64,000 nucleotides of DNA from Clostridium vitabionis (GTDB lineage: Bacteria; Bacillota; Clostridia; Lachnospirales; Lachnospiraceae): NCBI RefSeq assembly GCF_015351765.1, contig NZ_JADKQA010000001.1, positions 1,000,394 to 1,064,393 of the forward strand, written 5' to 3'. The position numbers and the translations under genes were made by a program. Positions within the stretch are counted from its first letter, which is position 1; every line of letters begins with the position of its first letter. Shown piece after piece: positions 26,052 through 36,400 of the stretch. The notes under the pieces were generated by a model. It had not been told where the DNA came from. It searched no databases and was given only the letters and a program-made list of their open reading frames with translations.

Positions 26052-26492
26052 TCAGAGATCAATCCGGAAGTCATCCTCGCCCCTGCCATTGATGACATAG
26101 TAAGCGGCATTCTCCTCCGGCTTAATATAGAGGTCAACCGACTTAATCTCGTCCGCCTTGCTCCCGGTCTTTCTCTCATAGGCCTTCTTCGCGGCAGCAA
26201 CAAGCTTCTCGGTATCCAGCTCCTTGCCGGCATACTGGACAAATACCTTCTCCTTGACCGCGGAAGCCTTCTTCGCAGCGGGAGCTTTCTTCGCAGCCTT
26301 CTCCGGCTCCGCCTTCTTCTCCTCGGCAGCCTTTGCCGGCTCTGCCTTCTTAGCCTCTACAGCCTTTGCCGGCTCCGCCTTCTTCTCCTCAGCGGCCTTT
26401 ACCGGCTCTGCCTTCTTAACCTCTACGGTCTTCTCTGCCGGACGGGTAGCTGCTTTCGCGCTTACACGCTTGAACTCCTTCTTGACAACCAT
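26052..26492 (-). CDS. DUF6465 family protein with Lys/Ala/Glu/Pro repeats
   Basis: A 146-residue protein. Residues 1-85 are a highly charged low-complexity segment containing several copies of an 11-12 residue KKAEPAKAAE-type repeat. Residues 88-146 (VFVQYAGKELDTEKLVAAAK...) form the conserved DUF6465 domain, found widely in Clostridia and of unknown function. The repeats resemble histone-like or heparin-binding tails and could bind nucleic acid or the wall; there is no signal peptide. The ATG at 26492 follows GGGAGGAACG. The unit is monocistronic, with a near-consensus promoter and a strong terminator, so expression is probably high. Confidence 0.82.
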   Translation of the reverse strand: MVVKKEFKRVSAKAATRPAEKTVEVKKAEPVKAAEEKKAEPAKAVEAKKAEPAKAAEEKKAEPEKAAKKAPAAKKASAVKEKVFVQYAGKELDTEKLVAAAKKAYERKTGSKADEIKSVDLYIKPEENAAYYVINGRGEDDFRIDL

Positions 26493-26570
26493 CGTTCGTT
26501 CCTCCCTGAAACACATCCACTTAATAAATCTATAATTTGAGCAATTCCTAAGATGTCTGGATTAACTAGA

Positions 26571-26599
26571 AGTATAAAACGGTGTTTTTTCTTTGTCAA
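26571..26599 (-). promoter_or_regulatory. Near-consensus sigma-A promoter of the DUF6465 gene
   Basis: TTGACA (26594-26599), a 17-base spacer and TATACT (26571-26576): the best -35/spacing match in the window. Confidence 0.8.
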
Positions 26600-26802
26600 T
26601 TCATCGTCCGAAAACTCCGGTAAATCTCCGAATTTTGTAGAAAATATCGGCAGAGAGCGGGAATATCCCCGGGGGGAAATTCGCAATATTCACCAAAGCG
26701 GGCAGCATAAGGCTTCCGAACCCTTGCCCAAATCCGCCCGAATCTGTGCGGAAAAATCCGGTTCTTCCGGCAATTCCCACAAGAATGCAGTCTATCCGCC
26801 CA

Positions 26803-29370
26803 TCAGCCCGGAGCGTCCGCACCGCCGGCTTCCGTTGGCACCTCAACCGGTGTCACGCGGCCGCTCGCCGTCTCCACGGGGTGATTCTCCTCCCTGGGTT
26901 CCGCTGTCGGCTCCGCGGGCTTTTCGGGCTTTTCGGGTTTTACGGCTTTCGTCGCGGACGCCCCTTCACCGGCTCCGCCCTGTGTGCCCTCACCGGCATC
27001 CCTGGTCACCGCATTGCCATTCTCATCCGTCTCGTAGGCTTCCGTCGTTTCCCAGCTATCGGTATAAGAACTCCGCCGGGAGGACTTTCCCGGATTTCCG
27101 CGTTTCAGGATATCCTGCATCCGAAGCTTCATGGAATCGCTACGGATGCTGTCAATCAGGTTCTCCGCGCGGTCCGTCTCCGTGTCGCCGCCGTCCCCGT
27201 TATAATAGGAATCCAGCAGCTGCAGCGCCTCATCGGCGAGGACATGATCAGAACGGAACTGGCGGACCGTATAGCCGTCGGAAATCTTGGCGGAATCCTC
27301 CAAAGAGGCGAGATAGGTTCCGGTGCCGTAGCCCTTGTCGAGGCTCGGCTTGTCAAAGGTTGCTGCGGCCTTGCCCTCGACGAGGCCGCTCATGCCCTTC
27401 TTCCAGATGGCGGCCGGGTAAGTGGCGCCGTACAGGTTCGAGAGCTCCTTCGGCTGGTCATAGCCTACCCAGACGGCAATCGTATAGTACGGCGTCACGC
27501 CGCAGAACCAGCCGTCCTTACTGCCATTGGTGGTTCCGGTTTTTCCTGCCGCCTCCACATCGCTGTCCCAGCCCATGCTCGACGCGGTACCGTCCGTGAT
27601 GACGCCCTTCATGATGTCGACCATCACATCGGCACTCTCGCGCTGGTACACCTGACTTCCCTCCGGATCCTTGAAAACGTCATTACCGGAATTATCGATC
27701 AGCTTCACGATACAGGTGGGATTATGGTACTCGCCATGATTCGCGATCGCCGAGTACGCGCCGGCCATCTCCTCGGTCGTTACACCGTAGGTGAAACCGC
27801 CAAGCGCCGTGGCATCGTTGTAGTCATCCGGGACGATGTTGTCAAACCGCATCTGTGTGAGATAAGCCAGCCCGAGATCCGGGGTCAGGCTGTCGTAGAC
27901 CGACCAGGCGACGCCGTTACGGCTCCGCTCAACCGCCCTGCGGAGCGTCATCGTATCCCCGGAGAGCTCGCGCACACTGGTTCCCGGCACCTTCGCCTCA
28001 CTGACATCGATATCGGTGACCATGCTGCCCGAGGTCCAGCCATTTTCCAGCGCCGGCGTGTAGACGATCACCGGCTTGATGGTACTGCCCGGCTGGCGGT
28101 AGCTCTGAAACGCCCGATTCAGTGTGTACGTCGTCGTATCCTGCGTCCTCCCGCCGACAATGGCGACCACTTTCCCGGTTGCATTGTCCACGGCGGTCGC
28201 GGCTCCCTGGAAGGCATAGATGCCATTGTCCGAGGTCTTGTCACTGAACGACAGGGTGCTGTCCACCGCGTCCTGGAGCTTCAACTGCATGGACGGGTCG
28301 AGCGACGTATAGATGCTGTACCCGCCGGTGTACAGGGCATTTCTCTCCTGCTCGTAGGCCTCGTTGTAGCGGCTCACATAATCCTTATAATCCTGCTTAT
28401 TCCGGAAGCCATACTGGAAGGAAAAACCATCCTTCTCCATGAGGTAGCGGACCGCACAGTCGATGGCATAGGTCGTCTCGTAATTGTGCAGCGGCACCTT
28501 CTGCCTTGCGACGGTGATCTGCTCATTTTTCGCCTGTTTGCACTCCTCCTCCGAAATGAACCCGCAGTCCTTCATATCGTCGAGAATCTTGTCCCGGCGC
28601 TCGAGCGCGCGCTCCGGGTGATTGTACGGATTATAGTAGGTCGGGGAATTGGGGATCGCGCAGAGATAGCAGATCTGGCTTAAGGTGAGATCCTTCGCGT
28701 TCTTTCCGAAATACCCTTTAGCCGCTGCCTCCAGGCCGTAAAAGTAATTGCCGTAGTTGATATCATTGATGTAAAACTCCATGATCTGTTCCTTGGAATA
28801 TTTCTTCGTCAGGTCACGGGCAATGATCATTTCCTTAATTTTTCTCTCGAGGGAAACTTCCCTGGTCAGGAAACGGTTTCTCGCGAGCTGCTGGGTGATC
28901 GTGGAAGCGCCGTGCATCTCATCGCCGGTCGAACGCAGATAATGCACGATCACGCGGGCGATTCCCTTCACATCGATCCCGGGATTTTCCCAGAAGGTCC
29001 TGTCCTCGACGGCGACAAAGGCATTCACCGCGCTTTTCGGGATATCCTCATAGGAAAGATAGCTGGAATCCTCGTCCCCGGTCAGCTTCGCCAGGGCGTC
29101 GCCCTTCGCGTCGTAGATATAACTGGTCTCCTGAAGGCGGAAGGTGTCGAGATCGCTTCGATCCACGACATCTGCAACCTCCTTCTCGTAGCCCTTCACC
29201 ACAGGCATAAATTTATGCCAGGCAAAGCCGCCGCCGGCGAGCACCGTCACGATGCCGAGCACGGCCAGCGTCTTGAAGGTGGCATAGAAGATCTCCAGGA
29301 TCATGGCCAGCACCGTCAGGAACGGATTCTCTCTGTGATGATTATTCTCTGGGTAGTATTTTCCGCTCAT
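26803..29370 (-). CDS. Class A penicillin-binding protein (PBP1A type)
   Basis: An 855-residue bifunctional peptidoglycan synthase with one N-terminal membrane helix (about residues 25-50). The GT51 transglycosylase has its catalytic Glu in VAVEDRTFW and the GASTITQQLARN motif. The transpeptidase has the SxxK nucleophile in PGSTIKP, SRN, and KTGTT. A C-terminal Pro/Glu/Ala-rich tail of about 100 residues is disordered. It starts 9 bases behind the small gene at 29380-29757, and the two probably form an operon. Confidence 0.95.
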   Translation of the reverse strand: MSGKYYPENNHHRENPFLTVLAMILEIFYATFKTLAVLGIVTVLAGGGFAWHKFMPVVKGYEKEVADVVDRSDLDTFRLQETSYIYDAKGDALAKLTGDEDSSYLSYEDIPKSAVNAFVAVEDRTFWENPGIDVKGIARVIVHYLRSTGDEMHGASTITQQLARNRFLTREVSLERKIKEMIIARDLTKKYSKEQIMEFYINDINYGNYFYGLEAAAKGYFGKNAKDLTLSQICYLCAIPNSPTYYNPYNHPERALERRDKILDDMKDCGFISEEECKQAKNEQITVARQKVPLHNYETTYAIDCAVRYLMEKDGFSFQYGFRNKQDYKDYVSRYNEAYEQERNALYTGGYSIYTSLDPSMQLKLQDAVDSTLSFSDKTSDNGIYAFQGAATAVDNATGKVVAIVGGRTQDTTTYTLNRAFQSYRQPGSTIKPVIVYTPALENGWTSGSMVTDIDVSEAKVPGTSVRELSGDTMTLRRAVERSRNGVAWSVYDSLTPDLGLAYLTQMRFDNIVPDDYNDATALGGFTYGVTTEEMAGAYSAIANHGEYHNPTCIVKLIDNSGNDVFKDPEGSQVYQRESADVMVDIMKGVITDGTASSMGWDSDVEAAGKTGTTNGSKDGWFCGVTPYYTIAVWVGYDQPKELSNLYGATYPAAIWKKGMSGLVEGKAAATFDKPSLDKGYGTGTYLASLEDSAKISDGYTVRQFRSDHVLADEALQLLDSYYNGDGGDTETDRAENLIDSIRSDSMKLRMQDILKRGNPGKSSRRSSYTDSWETTEAYETDENGNAVTRDAGEGTQGGAGEGASATKAVKPEKPEKPAEPTAEPREENHPVETASGRVTPVEVPTEAGGADAPG

Positions 29371-29379
29371 TCTGTCCCC

Positions 29380-29757
29380 TCAGCCGCGCCCTGCTCTCGC
29401 CCGTTTATCCCCCCGGTCGCGGAACGCTTTCAGCACCATGCCGCTCTCATTGGGGTAGGCGTAGATGCAGTCCTTCATGATCTGCTCCTCCTCCGGGCTC
29501 CGGCACACACTGAGGATCATCTCCTCCTCCTCGCGTGACAGATAAGCCTCCCCGCCGCTGGCGGCGGATTCCTGAAGCGGCTTGTAAATCTTGAACCGGT
29601 GGTAAAAATCCGGGCATTTATAGTAGATACTCTTCACCGGTTCCGGTTCGATCCTGAGTTTATACCTTTCCGACATTCTGGCCAGAATATTGTGTACCTT
29701 CTCACAATGTTCGCGGTTCATGTTCTCCGAAGACGGATAACAGAGCATGTATTCCAT
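29380..29757 (-). CDS. Conserved hypothetical protein upstream of the PBP
   Basis: A 125-residue cytosolic protein (MEYMLCYPSSENM start) with a basic Arg-rich C-terminus. I recognise no domain. The central part has YYKCPDFYHRFKIYKPLQE followed by an acidic helix (SREEEEMILSVCRSPEEEQIMKD). The start at 29757 follows GAGAAGGAGAGCTT. A much longer frame continues to 30795, but that part is the reverse of the PrsW gene. Tight coupling to the PBP suggests, but does not show, a role in wall synthesis. Confidence 0.7.
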   Translation of the reverse strand: MEYMLCYPSSENMNREHCEKVHNILARMSERYKLRIEPEPVKSIYYKCPDFYHRFKIYKPLQESAASGGEAYLSREEEEMILSVCRSPEEEQIMKDCIYAYPNESGMVLKAFRDRGDKRARAGRG

Positions 29758-29895
29758 AAGCTCTCCTTCTCTTCCTGAGGCAGATCTCCGATTGCCCCGT
29801 TTTCCGGGAAACGGGCGCTGATCAGGCTGTAAATCTTGTCTTAGAATAGCACATTTCCCGCCAATTTGCCACCGGTTAAAGGTTTTGCCCCAGGA

Positions 29896-29925
29896 TTGAC
29901 GTCCAAGTCCCCGCTGCGCTATGAT
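29896..29925 (+). promoter_or_regulatory. Probable promoter of the PrsW gene
   Basis: TTGACG (29896-29901), 18 bases, TATGAT (29920-29925). It leaves a leader of about 150 bases before the start codon; I see no recognisable riboswitch in it. Confidence 0.5.
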
Positions 29926-30081
29926 AATCCTGGAAAATGCCTGCGTGCTTCCACCACCGCGTGCCGATGCCTTTATACGCAGCTGCCGGCAGACCGGCGG
30001 GTCCCGCGCGGGTGTGCCGCTGCAAGCTTTCCCCGGGCCTGGCACCAGGACCCCTGAATTTCCCGCAAGGAGGTATCCCAC

Positions 30082-30810
30082 ATGCTTCTCTTTCCTATCG
30101 TCACCTTTCACACCTACCTCATGATCTACGTCCTCGCGGCGATCCTGCCGGCCGTCTTTCTGCTCCGGTATATCTACAACGAGGATAAGGCAGACAAGGA
30201 ACCCTGGTGGATCCTCCGGCGGCTGCTTGCCGGCGGCTTCCTCGCCACCATCGTCTCCATGGTCCTGGAGCTCATCGGCGAGACGCTGCTGAACTTCAGC
30301 TATCCGGACAGGGACGACGCCCTCTACACCATCATTCTGGCGTTCCTCGTCGTCGGCGTCGTCGAGGAGGGAAGCAAATTTTTCTTTCTCTATAAGATGA
30401 GCTTCCATGAGCGGTGCTTCAACTACCGTTTCGACGGGATTGTCTACGCGGTATTTGTCTCCCTGGGCTTTGCCGCGGTGGAAAATATCAATTACGTCTT
30501 CCAGTACGGCCTCGGCGTCGCGCTTCCCCGCGCGCTGCTCGCGATCCCCGGGCACATGGGCTTCGCCGTGGTCATGGGGACATTTTACGGCCAGGCAAGG
30601 CTCTACGCCGATCTCCATAATGAGCACGCGAGCCGTTTCTGCCTGTTCCTCGGCTGGTTCTTCGCGGTCATAATGCACGGCATCTACGACACCTGCGCGA
30701 TGCTCGGGACAAGCCTCTCCAACATTGTCTTCGTCCTGTTCATCATCTTCATGTATATCTTCGTGTTCCGCCTGATCCGCTGGCAGAGCGCGCACGACGA
30801 GCCGGTGTGA
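30082..30810 (+). CDS. PrsW-family intramembrane metalloprotease
   Basis: A 242-residue membrane protein with about seven helices. The PrsW motifs are present: VVGVVEEGSKFFFLY (EExxK), NYRFDGIVYAVFVSLGFAAVENINYV (FDG and the ENxxY motif), GHMGFAVVMG with a histidine, and a last His in AVIMHGIYDTCA. In Bacillus subtilis PrsW makes the first cut in the anti-sigma factor RsiW; no sigma/anti-sigma pair lies in this window, so the substrate is unknown. The start follows AAGGAGGTATCCCAC. It is followed by repeat family 1 copy C and a strong terminator. Confidence 0.9.
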   Translation: MLLFPIVTFHTYLMIYVLAAILPAVFLLRYIYNEDKADKEPWWILRRLLAGGFLATIVSMVLELIGETLLNFSYPDRDDALYTIILAFLVVGVVEEGSKFFFLYKMSFHERCFNYRFDGIVYAVFVSLGFAAVENINYVFQYGLGVALPRALLAIPGHMGFAVVMGTFYGQARLYADLHNEHASRFCLFLGWFFAVIMHGIYDTCAMLGTSLSNIVFVLFIIFMYIFVFRLIRWQSAHDEPV

Positions 30811-30906
30811 AGCAAATTTGCCAGGTTCGAACTGCGCTTATGCGTGTCCTCACAAAGCAAATTCGCATAACCCGCACCAGGCTCACGCTTGTTAAGTGCT
30901 CTGCAT
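30811..30906 (-). repeat. Dispersed repeat family 1, copy C
   Basis: On the minus strand it starts ATGCAGAGCACTTAAC, immediately behind the terminator hairpin, and continues through a diverged GAGGACACGCATAAGCGCAG block to a GCAAATTTGCTTC end at the prsW stop codon. Confidence 0.7.
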
Positions 30907-30912
30907 AAAGAG

Positions 30913-30960
30913 AACTCCGCCCGGACATCTTCAGGAAAAGATGTCCGGGCGGAGTTTTTA
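30913..30960 (+). terminator. Strong terminator behind the PrsW gene
   Basis: A 19-base perfect stem (30913-30931 with 30938-30956) and a 6-base loop, followed by a run of T. Confidence 0.9.
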
Positions 30961-31110
30961 TTCTTGCTTTTATTATCGTTTTTGTGAAAGTTCCGCCTTT
31001 ATACGCAAATCAGGGATCTGTTCAGAACCTCCCGCGGTTCCTCGGCAGGCCTTCCTCGATCCGGCAGTGTTCCCTCCTCGATCCTGCGGTGTTTCTCCGG
31101 CAGCCGGGGA

Positions 31111-31974
31111 TCAGAAATCGACCGTATCCGGATCCTGCCCGGTATAGCCGGTCTCCGGCATCTCGTCAATCGCCTTCATCTCCGCGGGCGTCAGCGTAAA
31201 CCCAAAGATATCCGCATTTTCCTCCATCCGCTCAAGATGCGTGGTCTTCGGCAGCGGGAGGGCGTCATGCTGGAGAATCCAGCGGAGCGCGACCTGCGCC
31301 GTGCTCTTCTTATGCGCGGCGGCAATCTTCTCCAGAACCGGGCTCTCGAGAACCTTGCCCCGGCCGAGAGGGCTCCATGCCTCCACCAGGATGCCATTCT
31401 CCCGGCAGAACTCCGCGGTCTCCTTCGGATAATAGCCCGGATGGAATTCAATCTGGTCTACCATCGGCTGGATCTCCTCGTCCATAAGCGCCTCCAGGTG
31501 CGAGGGCTTAAAGTTCGCCACACCGATGGCCTTCGCCTTCCCCGCGGCATAAATCTCGGAGAGCGCCCGCCAGGTATCGATATTCACCTGCTCCCAGCGC
31601 ATGTAGTGCTTCTGCGTCGCCGGCCAGTGGATCAGCAGAAGATCCACATAATCCAGGCCGAGCCGCTCCAGGGACAGGTCAAACGCCTGGCGCGCCTGGC
31701 TGTAGCCGCGGTCCACGTTCCATACCTTCGTGGTGACAAAAAGCTTCTCGCGCGGAACACCGCTCGCCTTGACTGCCTTCCCGACAGAAGCCTCATTCTT
31801 GTAAGCGGCAGCGGTATCGATATGCCGGTATCCGCAATCAACGATCGCGCTCTCAATCACCTGCACACCTTCCGCATCATTCGTTAGTTTAAAGGTTCCC
31901 AGCCCGACGCAGGGAATCCTGACGCCATTTTTCAGGACGAACGGATCCGTAATTCCCTTGAAAGTATTCTCCAT
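31111..31974 (-). CDS. Aldo/keto reductase
   Basis: A 287-residue NADPH-dependent (beta/alpha)8-barrel reductase, similar in form to 2,5-diketo-gluconate reductases. The catalytic set is visible: Asp in DTAAAYKNEASVG, with the Tyr of the same motif, Lys in VTTKVWN and His in LLIHWPATQKHYM. Cofactor-binding signature LPKTTHLERMEENADIFGF. The start at 31974 follows GAGGAGGCACCAG. The natural substrate is unknown. Confidence 0.93.
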   Translation of the reverse strand: MENTFKGITDPFVLKNGVRIPCVGLGTFKLTNDAEGVQVIESAIVDCGYRHIDTAAAYKNEASVGKAVKASGVPREKLFVTTKVWNVDRGYSQARQAFDLSLERLGLDYVDLLLIHWPATQKHYMRWEQVNIDTWRALSEIYAAGKAKAIGVANFKPSHLEALMDEEIQPMVDQIEFHPGYYPKETAEFCRENGILVEAWSPLGRGKVLESPVLEKIAAAHKKSTAQVALRWILQHDALPLPKTTHLERMEENADIFGFTLTPAEMKAIDEMPETGYTGQDPDTVDF

Positions 31975-32146
31975 CTGGTGCCTCCTCATCTTGTCTTAGC
32001 CCTTGCGGATCCCCTCGCTGCGGAAAATCTTCCCGCTGGGAACCCTGTCTAACATTTATCGCACCATGTACCCAGTTGTCAAGCAGGAAATATCCGCCGG
32101 ATGGCAGGCAGCCTCCCTGCAGACATCCCCGCCATGCGCTGAACCG

Positions 32147-32821
32147 TTAAAAATTCAGGTAGAACACCGTTTTATACAGATTTTCCCCTTCGTGCTGAAG
32201 CTCCCGGCACAGCTTCCCCGCGGTCTCCTCCCGAGCCTTCTTCCCGTCAATCCGGGCAAGATAAGCAGCCCAGGCGTCGAAGTTGAGGGATTTGAGCTTT
32301 CTCAGGTTTTCCCGCAGAAAGGGTACCGCCGCCGGATTCATCTCGACCCACTCCTCCTGGGAATTGAAGGAATAGAGAATCTGCCCGGTTGCCTCGAACA
32401 GTGTGCCTGCCGCGTAGAGGCGGGTACGGGCTTTCATCTCATCCGCAAGCGCCTTCCGAACCTCCGGGGACAGCAGGCGGTACGGGACATACGCATGGAT
32501 CCCGCAGCGCTCTGCCGCGGAAAGAATCCCCAGGCGGACAGAGCTCTCGGCACTGCCCTGCACCGGCCGCTGCTCGATGCCGTAACGAAACACCAGGATC
32601 CAATAGCTCTCCGCGAAACTGTCGAACAGGCGATCGTAGGAAATCCTCCCCTTCCCGTCCATCTCATCCAGAGATTCCAGGATCGCGTTAAAGAACGCGA
32701 AAATATAGCTGGCCTGCTTCATGGTCCCGCTGCCGAGATAATTCCAGATGCCGTTCCAGAGCTCATCCTCGGTGAGCGGACGCCGGTCGAAGGTCCCCTC
32801 CTTCAGCTGGTAGCCGGTCAT
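32147..32821 (-). CDS. Hypothetical protein coupled to the DUF3783 gene
   Basis: A 224-residue, mainly helical, soluble protein with no domain I recognise. It has no signal peptide. The N-terminal segment (LTEDELWNGIWNYLGSGTMKQASYIFAFFNAILESL) and the aromatic-rich centre have the look of a helical-bundle protein. Its ATG overlaps the stop of the DUF3783 gene (ATGA), so the two are made together. Confidence 0.65.
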   Translation of the reverse strand: MTGYQLKEGTFDRRPLTEDELWNGIWNYLGSGTMKQASYIFAFFNAILESLDEMDGKGRISYDRLFDSFAESYWILVFRYGIEQRPVQGSAESSVRLGILSAAERCGIHAYVPYRLLSPEVRKALADEMKARTRLYAAGTLFEATGQILYSFNSQEEWVEMNPAAVPFLRENLRKLKSLNFDAWAAYLARIDGKKAREETAGKLCRELQHEGENLYKTVFYLNF

Positions 32822-33246
32822 CCTTCCGTGTCCTTCCTGTCCCTGCCAGGTCGGCGGCCTGTCATCGCTTCATGCTCCTCGGCGAGGTTCTCATAGAGCA
32901 TACCCGGCGTCCACATCGCGTTCACCGGCGTCAGCATAGCCTTAAGCTCCACTGGGGGGACCTTTTCCCCGCCCATCGCCGCGAGGAACGCCTCCAGCTC
33001 ATCCCGGGCAAATCCCGCCAGCACCATCATCGGCGCGCCGGGGATCTCCGCCGGCGCCCGGCCATCTTCACCCTTTATCCCGGGAAATCCCGGAAAATTC
33101 CCGATTCCCGCGATCTGTCCCAAAGTTCTCCCATACTCCTCGCGCGGGACGGCGCGAACCTCGGCGCCATGCTCGCGGCAGAACGCGGAGAGCCTCATCT
33201 CCTCCGCAAAGGGGAGTTCAAAAAGAAGCACTGACTTCACTGCCAT
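32818..33246 (-). CDS. DUF3783 domain protein
   Basis: A 142-residue protein. Residues 1-45 form a short alpha/beta segment. The DUF3783 signature fills the C-terminal half: PMMVLAGFARDELEAFLAAM, VELKAMLTPVNAMWTPGMLYENLAEEHEAM. Family function is unknown. The start at 33246 is 7 bases behind GGGAGGA. Translationally coupled to the downstream gene. Confidence 0.8.
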   Translation of the reverse strand: MAVKSVLLFELPFAEEMRLSAFCREHGAEVRAVPREEYGRTLGQIAGIGNFPGFPGIKGEDGRAPAEIPGAPMMVLAGFARDELEAFLAAMGGEKVPPVELKAMLTPVNAMWTPGMLYENLAEEHEAMTGRRPGRDRKDTEG

Positions 33247-33312
33247 ACGCATTCCTCCCAATCACATCATCTCTTGCACCATCATAGCACGCCCGGGCAG
33301 GGGAAAACAATA

Positions 33313-33361
33313 GCGGTGCCGCGGGCAGCGCGGTTTCCCCGCACACCGCCCGCGGCACCGC
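33313..33361 (-). terminator. GC-rich hairpin behind the large surface-protein gene
   Basis: A 14-base perfect stem (GCGGTGCCGCGGGC at 33313-33326, GCCCGCGGCACCGC at 33348-33361) followed on the minus strand by TATTGTTTTC. The right arm plus one base recurs at 38921-38935 upstream of the same gene. Confidence 0.65.
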
Positions 33362-33449
33362 CGTGAGAGTGTCCTGTGCTCACTTAATACTGTTCCATAC
33401 ATGCCGTGGGCAAAGCTGCACGGAACGTGGGATCCAGAGCTGACAGCCT

Positions 33450-36400
33450 TTATTTCTTCCTTCTCCTCATCACGTAGACCGCGAGCAGGCCGCCGGAAGC
33501 CAGAATCACCGCCAGATACAGCAGGATCGGCGTGCTATCGCCCGTTTTCACGATACGGCGGAGCAAGCGGGATGGGGCAGAGCCCTTTGCCGGCTCAAGA
33601 TCCCCCGCCTGCTGCGACGTAGAAAATGTATTGTCCCCCTCGGATCCCCCATGAACAATGCCGGGGACATCTTCATTCTCCGGGGGCACAACCGCCCCGG
33701 GGCGGAAGCTTCCGCCGGAATGGCTGCCTCCGCCGCCTCCGCTGCCGCCGCTGTGATGCGGGTCAGGCGGGTTATCCGGGGTGACCGGCTGATCCGGAGT
33801 GGACTGACGCAGAATCTCCGCTGTCACGCTGATTGTCCGGTCATCGCTGGGAAGAATGGCGTCCGTCCCATCAGGATCTTTTCGCTGCTCAGCCTCCCAG
33901 GAGAAAGCAAAGCTCCGGGTCTTTCCATTCAGAACCGCACTTGCCTTCATCATTCCGCCCAATGTCCCAGTCACCGTGTACATGGTTTTTTCCGCAAGGC
34001 TATCCGGAACCGCAAACGACGAAACTTCCAGCGCCAGCGTAGAATTGGTATCGTTCAGAACCGCCCTTCTCAGCTCCTCATAGGTTGTTATCCCTTCTCG
34101 GAGCGTCATCCGGACGGTCACCGTGGTTCCCGATTTTTCCACCGAGCTGATGTTGTATGCTCCCGTGCCTTCCAGTTGGTATTCTCCGATTTTAGCCGGC
34201 CACACCGCCGCCAGTTCCTTCGGAATCTGGAAAACCGCAGTGAACTCACTTGCGAGGCCATTCAGGGAAATATCACCGTACCTGTCCTGGCTGACAGCAA
34301 AACTGCCCTCGACAGCCCTCATCTGCTCCTGAATCCCAGCGACATCCAGTTCTGCCCGGTAGGCCAGTTCCTCCCCCGTCTTCGCCGGATAGACCGAATC
34401 ATGGCAGGTATCGCCGTTGATCAGCAGATCCCCGGGGAGGGTGAGGCGTGCTGCCGTTTTCACACTATACGCGATGGTCCGCTCGTCCTCCTTCGCCTGG
34501 TGATCGTCCTTACCGTCCAGTCCCTGAACCGCATTCCATGCAAAGGCGAATACTTTTTTTGCCTTGCTGTCCTGCTGTGCCGGCTTTTCGCTGAACGCGT
34601 CCAGCATCCGAAGCGCAGGGACTGCTGCCCCGCTGTCCGTCTTCACCGCCTCACCGTAGAAATCGCCAGTCACTGTCCCGACAGCGGTCAGAACCGTGTC
34701 CCCTAAAGTTTCCTGATCAACCGTGATTCCGGGAATTGTGACCTCAAGAATCGGCGGTACACCGGTCACATCCCGATAAAGGTCTGCAAAATTCTGGTAT
34801 GTCTTCCGCAAGCCCATGACAACACGGACAGCATTCTTCTCCTTGTCTGCTGTCACATCAGTCACTTCAAAGAGATCGTTCTCAGTAAATCCGACACTAT
34901 CCTTGTTCAATGCCGAAACCGTAAGCCCCTTCGGGAACGTGATTTCCGCCGTGAAGAAACTCCTCACCTTGTTTGTCGCAATATCTTCCTGATCAGCAGT
35001 GCCGCTCTTGCCGTAATCCTCCCAGATACCTTTGATCTGCTCCTGGATGCTGCTGATGTCCAGCCTGCCCACGTAGTCCAGTGTCTCTCCCGGGAAGACA
35101 GCGCGGACAGCCCTGCTGTCTGCGTGAGCGTCCTGAGAAGCCGAAGGATCGACCGTCGTGATATCTCCGGGGAGTTCCAGGTGAACCGGTTCATAAATCC
35201 TGTACGTCGCCGTAATGCCCTGCTTGCTCCCCTTATCCTTTCCCTGGCTGCTCTGCACGCCATTCCATTCAAAGGTGAAGTATTGCATGTTCTGCGGCGC
35301 TTCCGCAGGCAAATCCGCGCCTTGCCCCTCCTGAGCGCCCATGCTGGCAACCGCAGAGAAGTTCCCATGAACAGTTCCGGTTACCGTAAACTGGCTGCCG
35401 GATTGCCCACTTCCAACCGCAAACCCGCCCACTGTGATCAGGATCGTGTCGGACGCTCCATTGGTCAAGTTCGCTTGTACACCCGTACGGTTCACCCGGT
35501 CAAAGAGGGTCTGGAAATTCGTCACTCCCTCCTTCAGGAGAAAGCTGACCGTCACCGTCCGTTTGGATTGATCCAGCACAATCTTCGGATCCAGCGTAAA
35601 GCAGTCCCCCAAGCCTTCCGCAGAGGCATTGAGCTGATCCGCGCTCTGCGGAATCTCAACATTCTCCGGAAGCGCCAGAACCGCGGTAAATTCGCTTTGC
35701 GGGTGAATGATTTGGATGTTTTTATACCCGGTCTCGTCAATCTTATATCTGTCCGCTAGCGCTGTAATCTGTGACTTAATATTGCTGACATCCACCGCAC
35801 CGGTAAGGGAAATCGCATCCCCAGTCTGTACCGGGGTAATGTCCTCGCTACCCGCCTCATCTGATGGGTCTCCGTTCCAGAGGTCGGCATCAATGGTTCC
35901 CTTATTGTCGACCGGATCCAGGCGGCATTCCCAGCCGAGATAATACGTCACATCCGAGGTAATCACCGGGTTTTCCCCACTCCACCAGGAATAATCAACA
36001 AACCGGATGGGTTCGCTGCCTGCCTGATCTTTGTACCAGTCGGTGCTCGATTTTAGCTTGAATCCCGGCATGGACGCGATATCAGCTGAAAGCTTCAGTT
36101 GATTGTGATTCAGTTCTCCCAGGATATCCTGAAGCTGCTTCCCATAGGTCGCCTTCCGGTTAAGCGTAGCGACTTCCCCGCCATTGGCGTCCTTGCTGAT
36201 GGTGAAATATTTGGCATCATGATAGATCGAATTCTGACTGAACTTTCCCCCGTTCGCGGAGAATGACACCGAATACTGCAGGTCGTCATACTGCGCGTAG
36301 AGCTCAACCTTAGTTTCCCCGCTGCCGAAAGAAATCTGGTCGCCCGGCTGGATCGGGGTTCCTGTTCCGGCTGCATCGCGTGTCCAGAAGCGGAATATCT

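Noticed and set aside
29758-30795. N-terminal extension of the small gene upstream of the PBP to 471 residues
   Set aside because: The extra part is the reverse strand of the PrsW gene and of intergenic DNA; a good start with a ribosome site exists at 29757.
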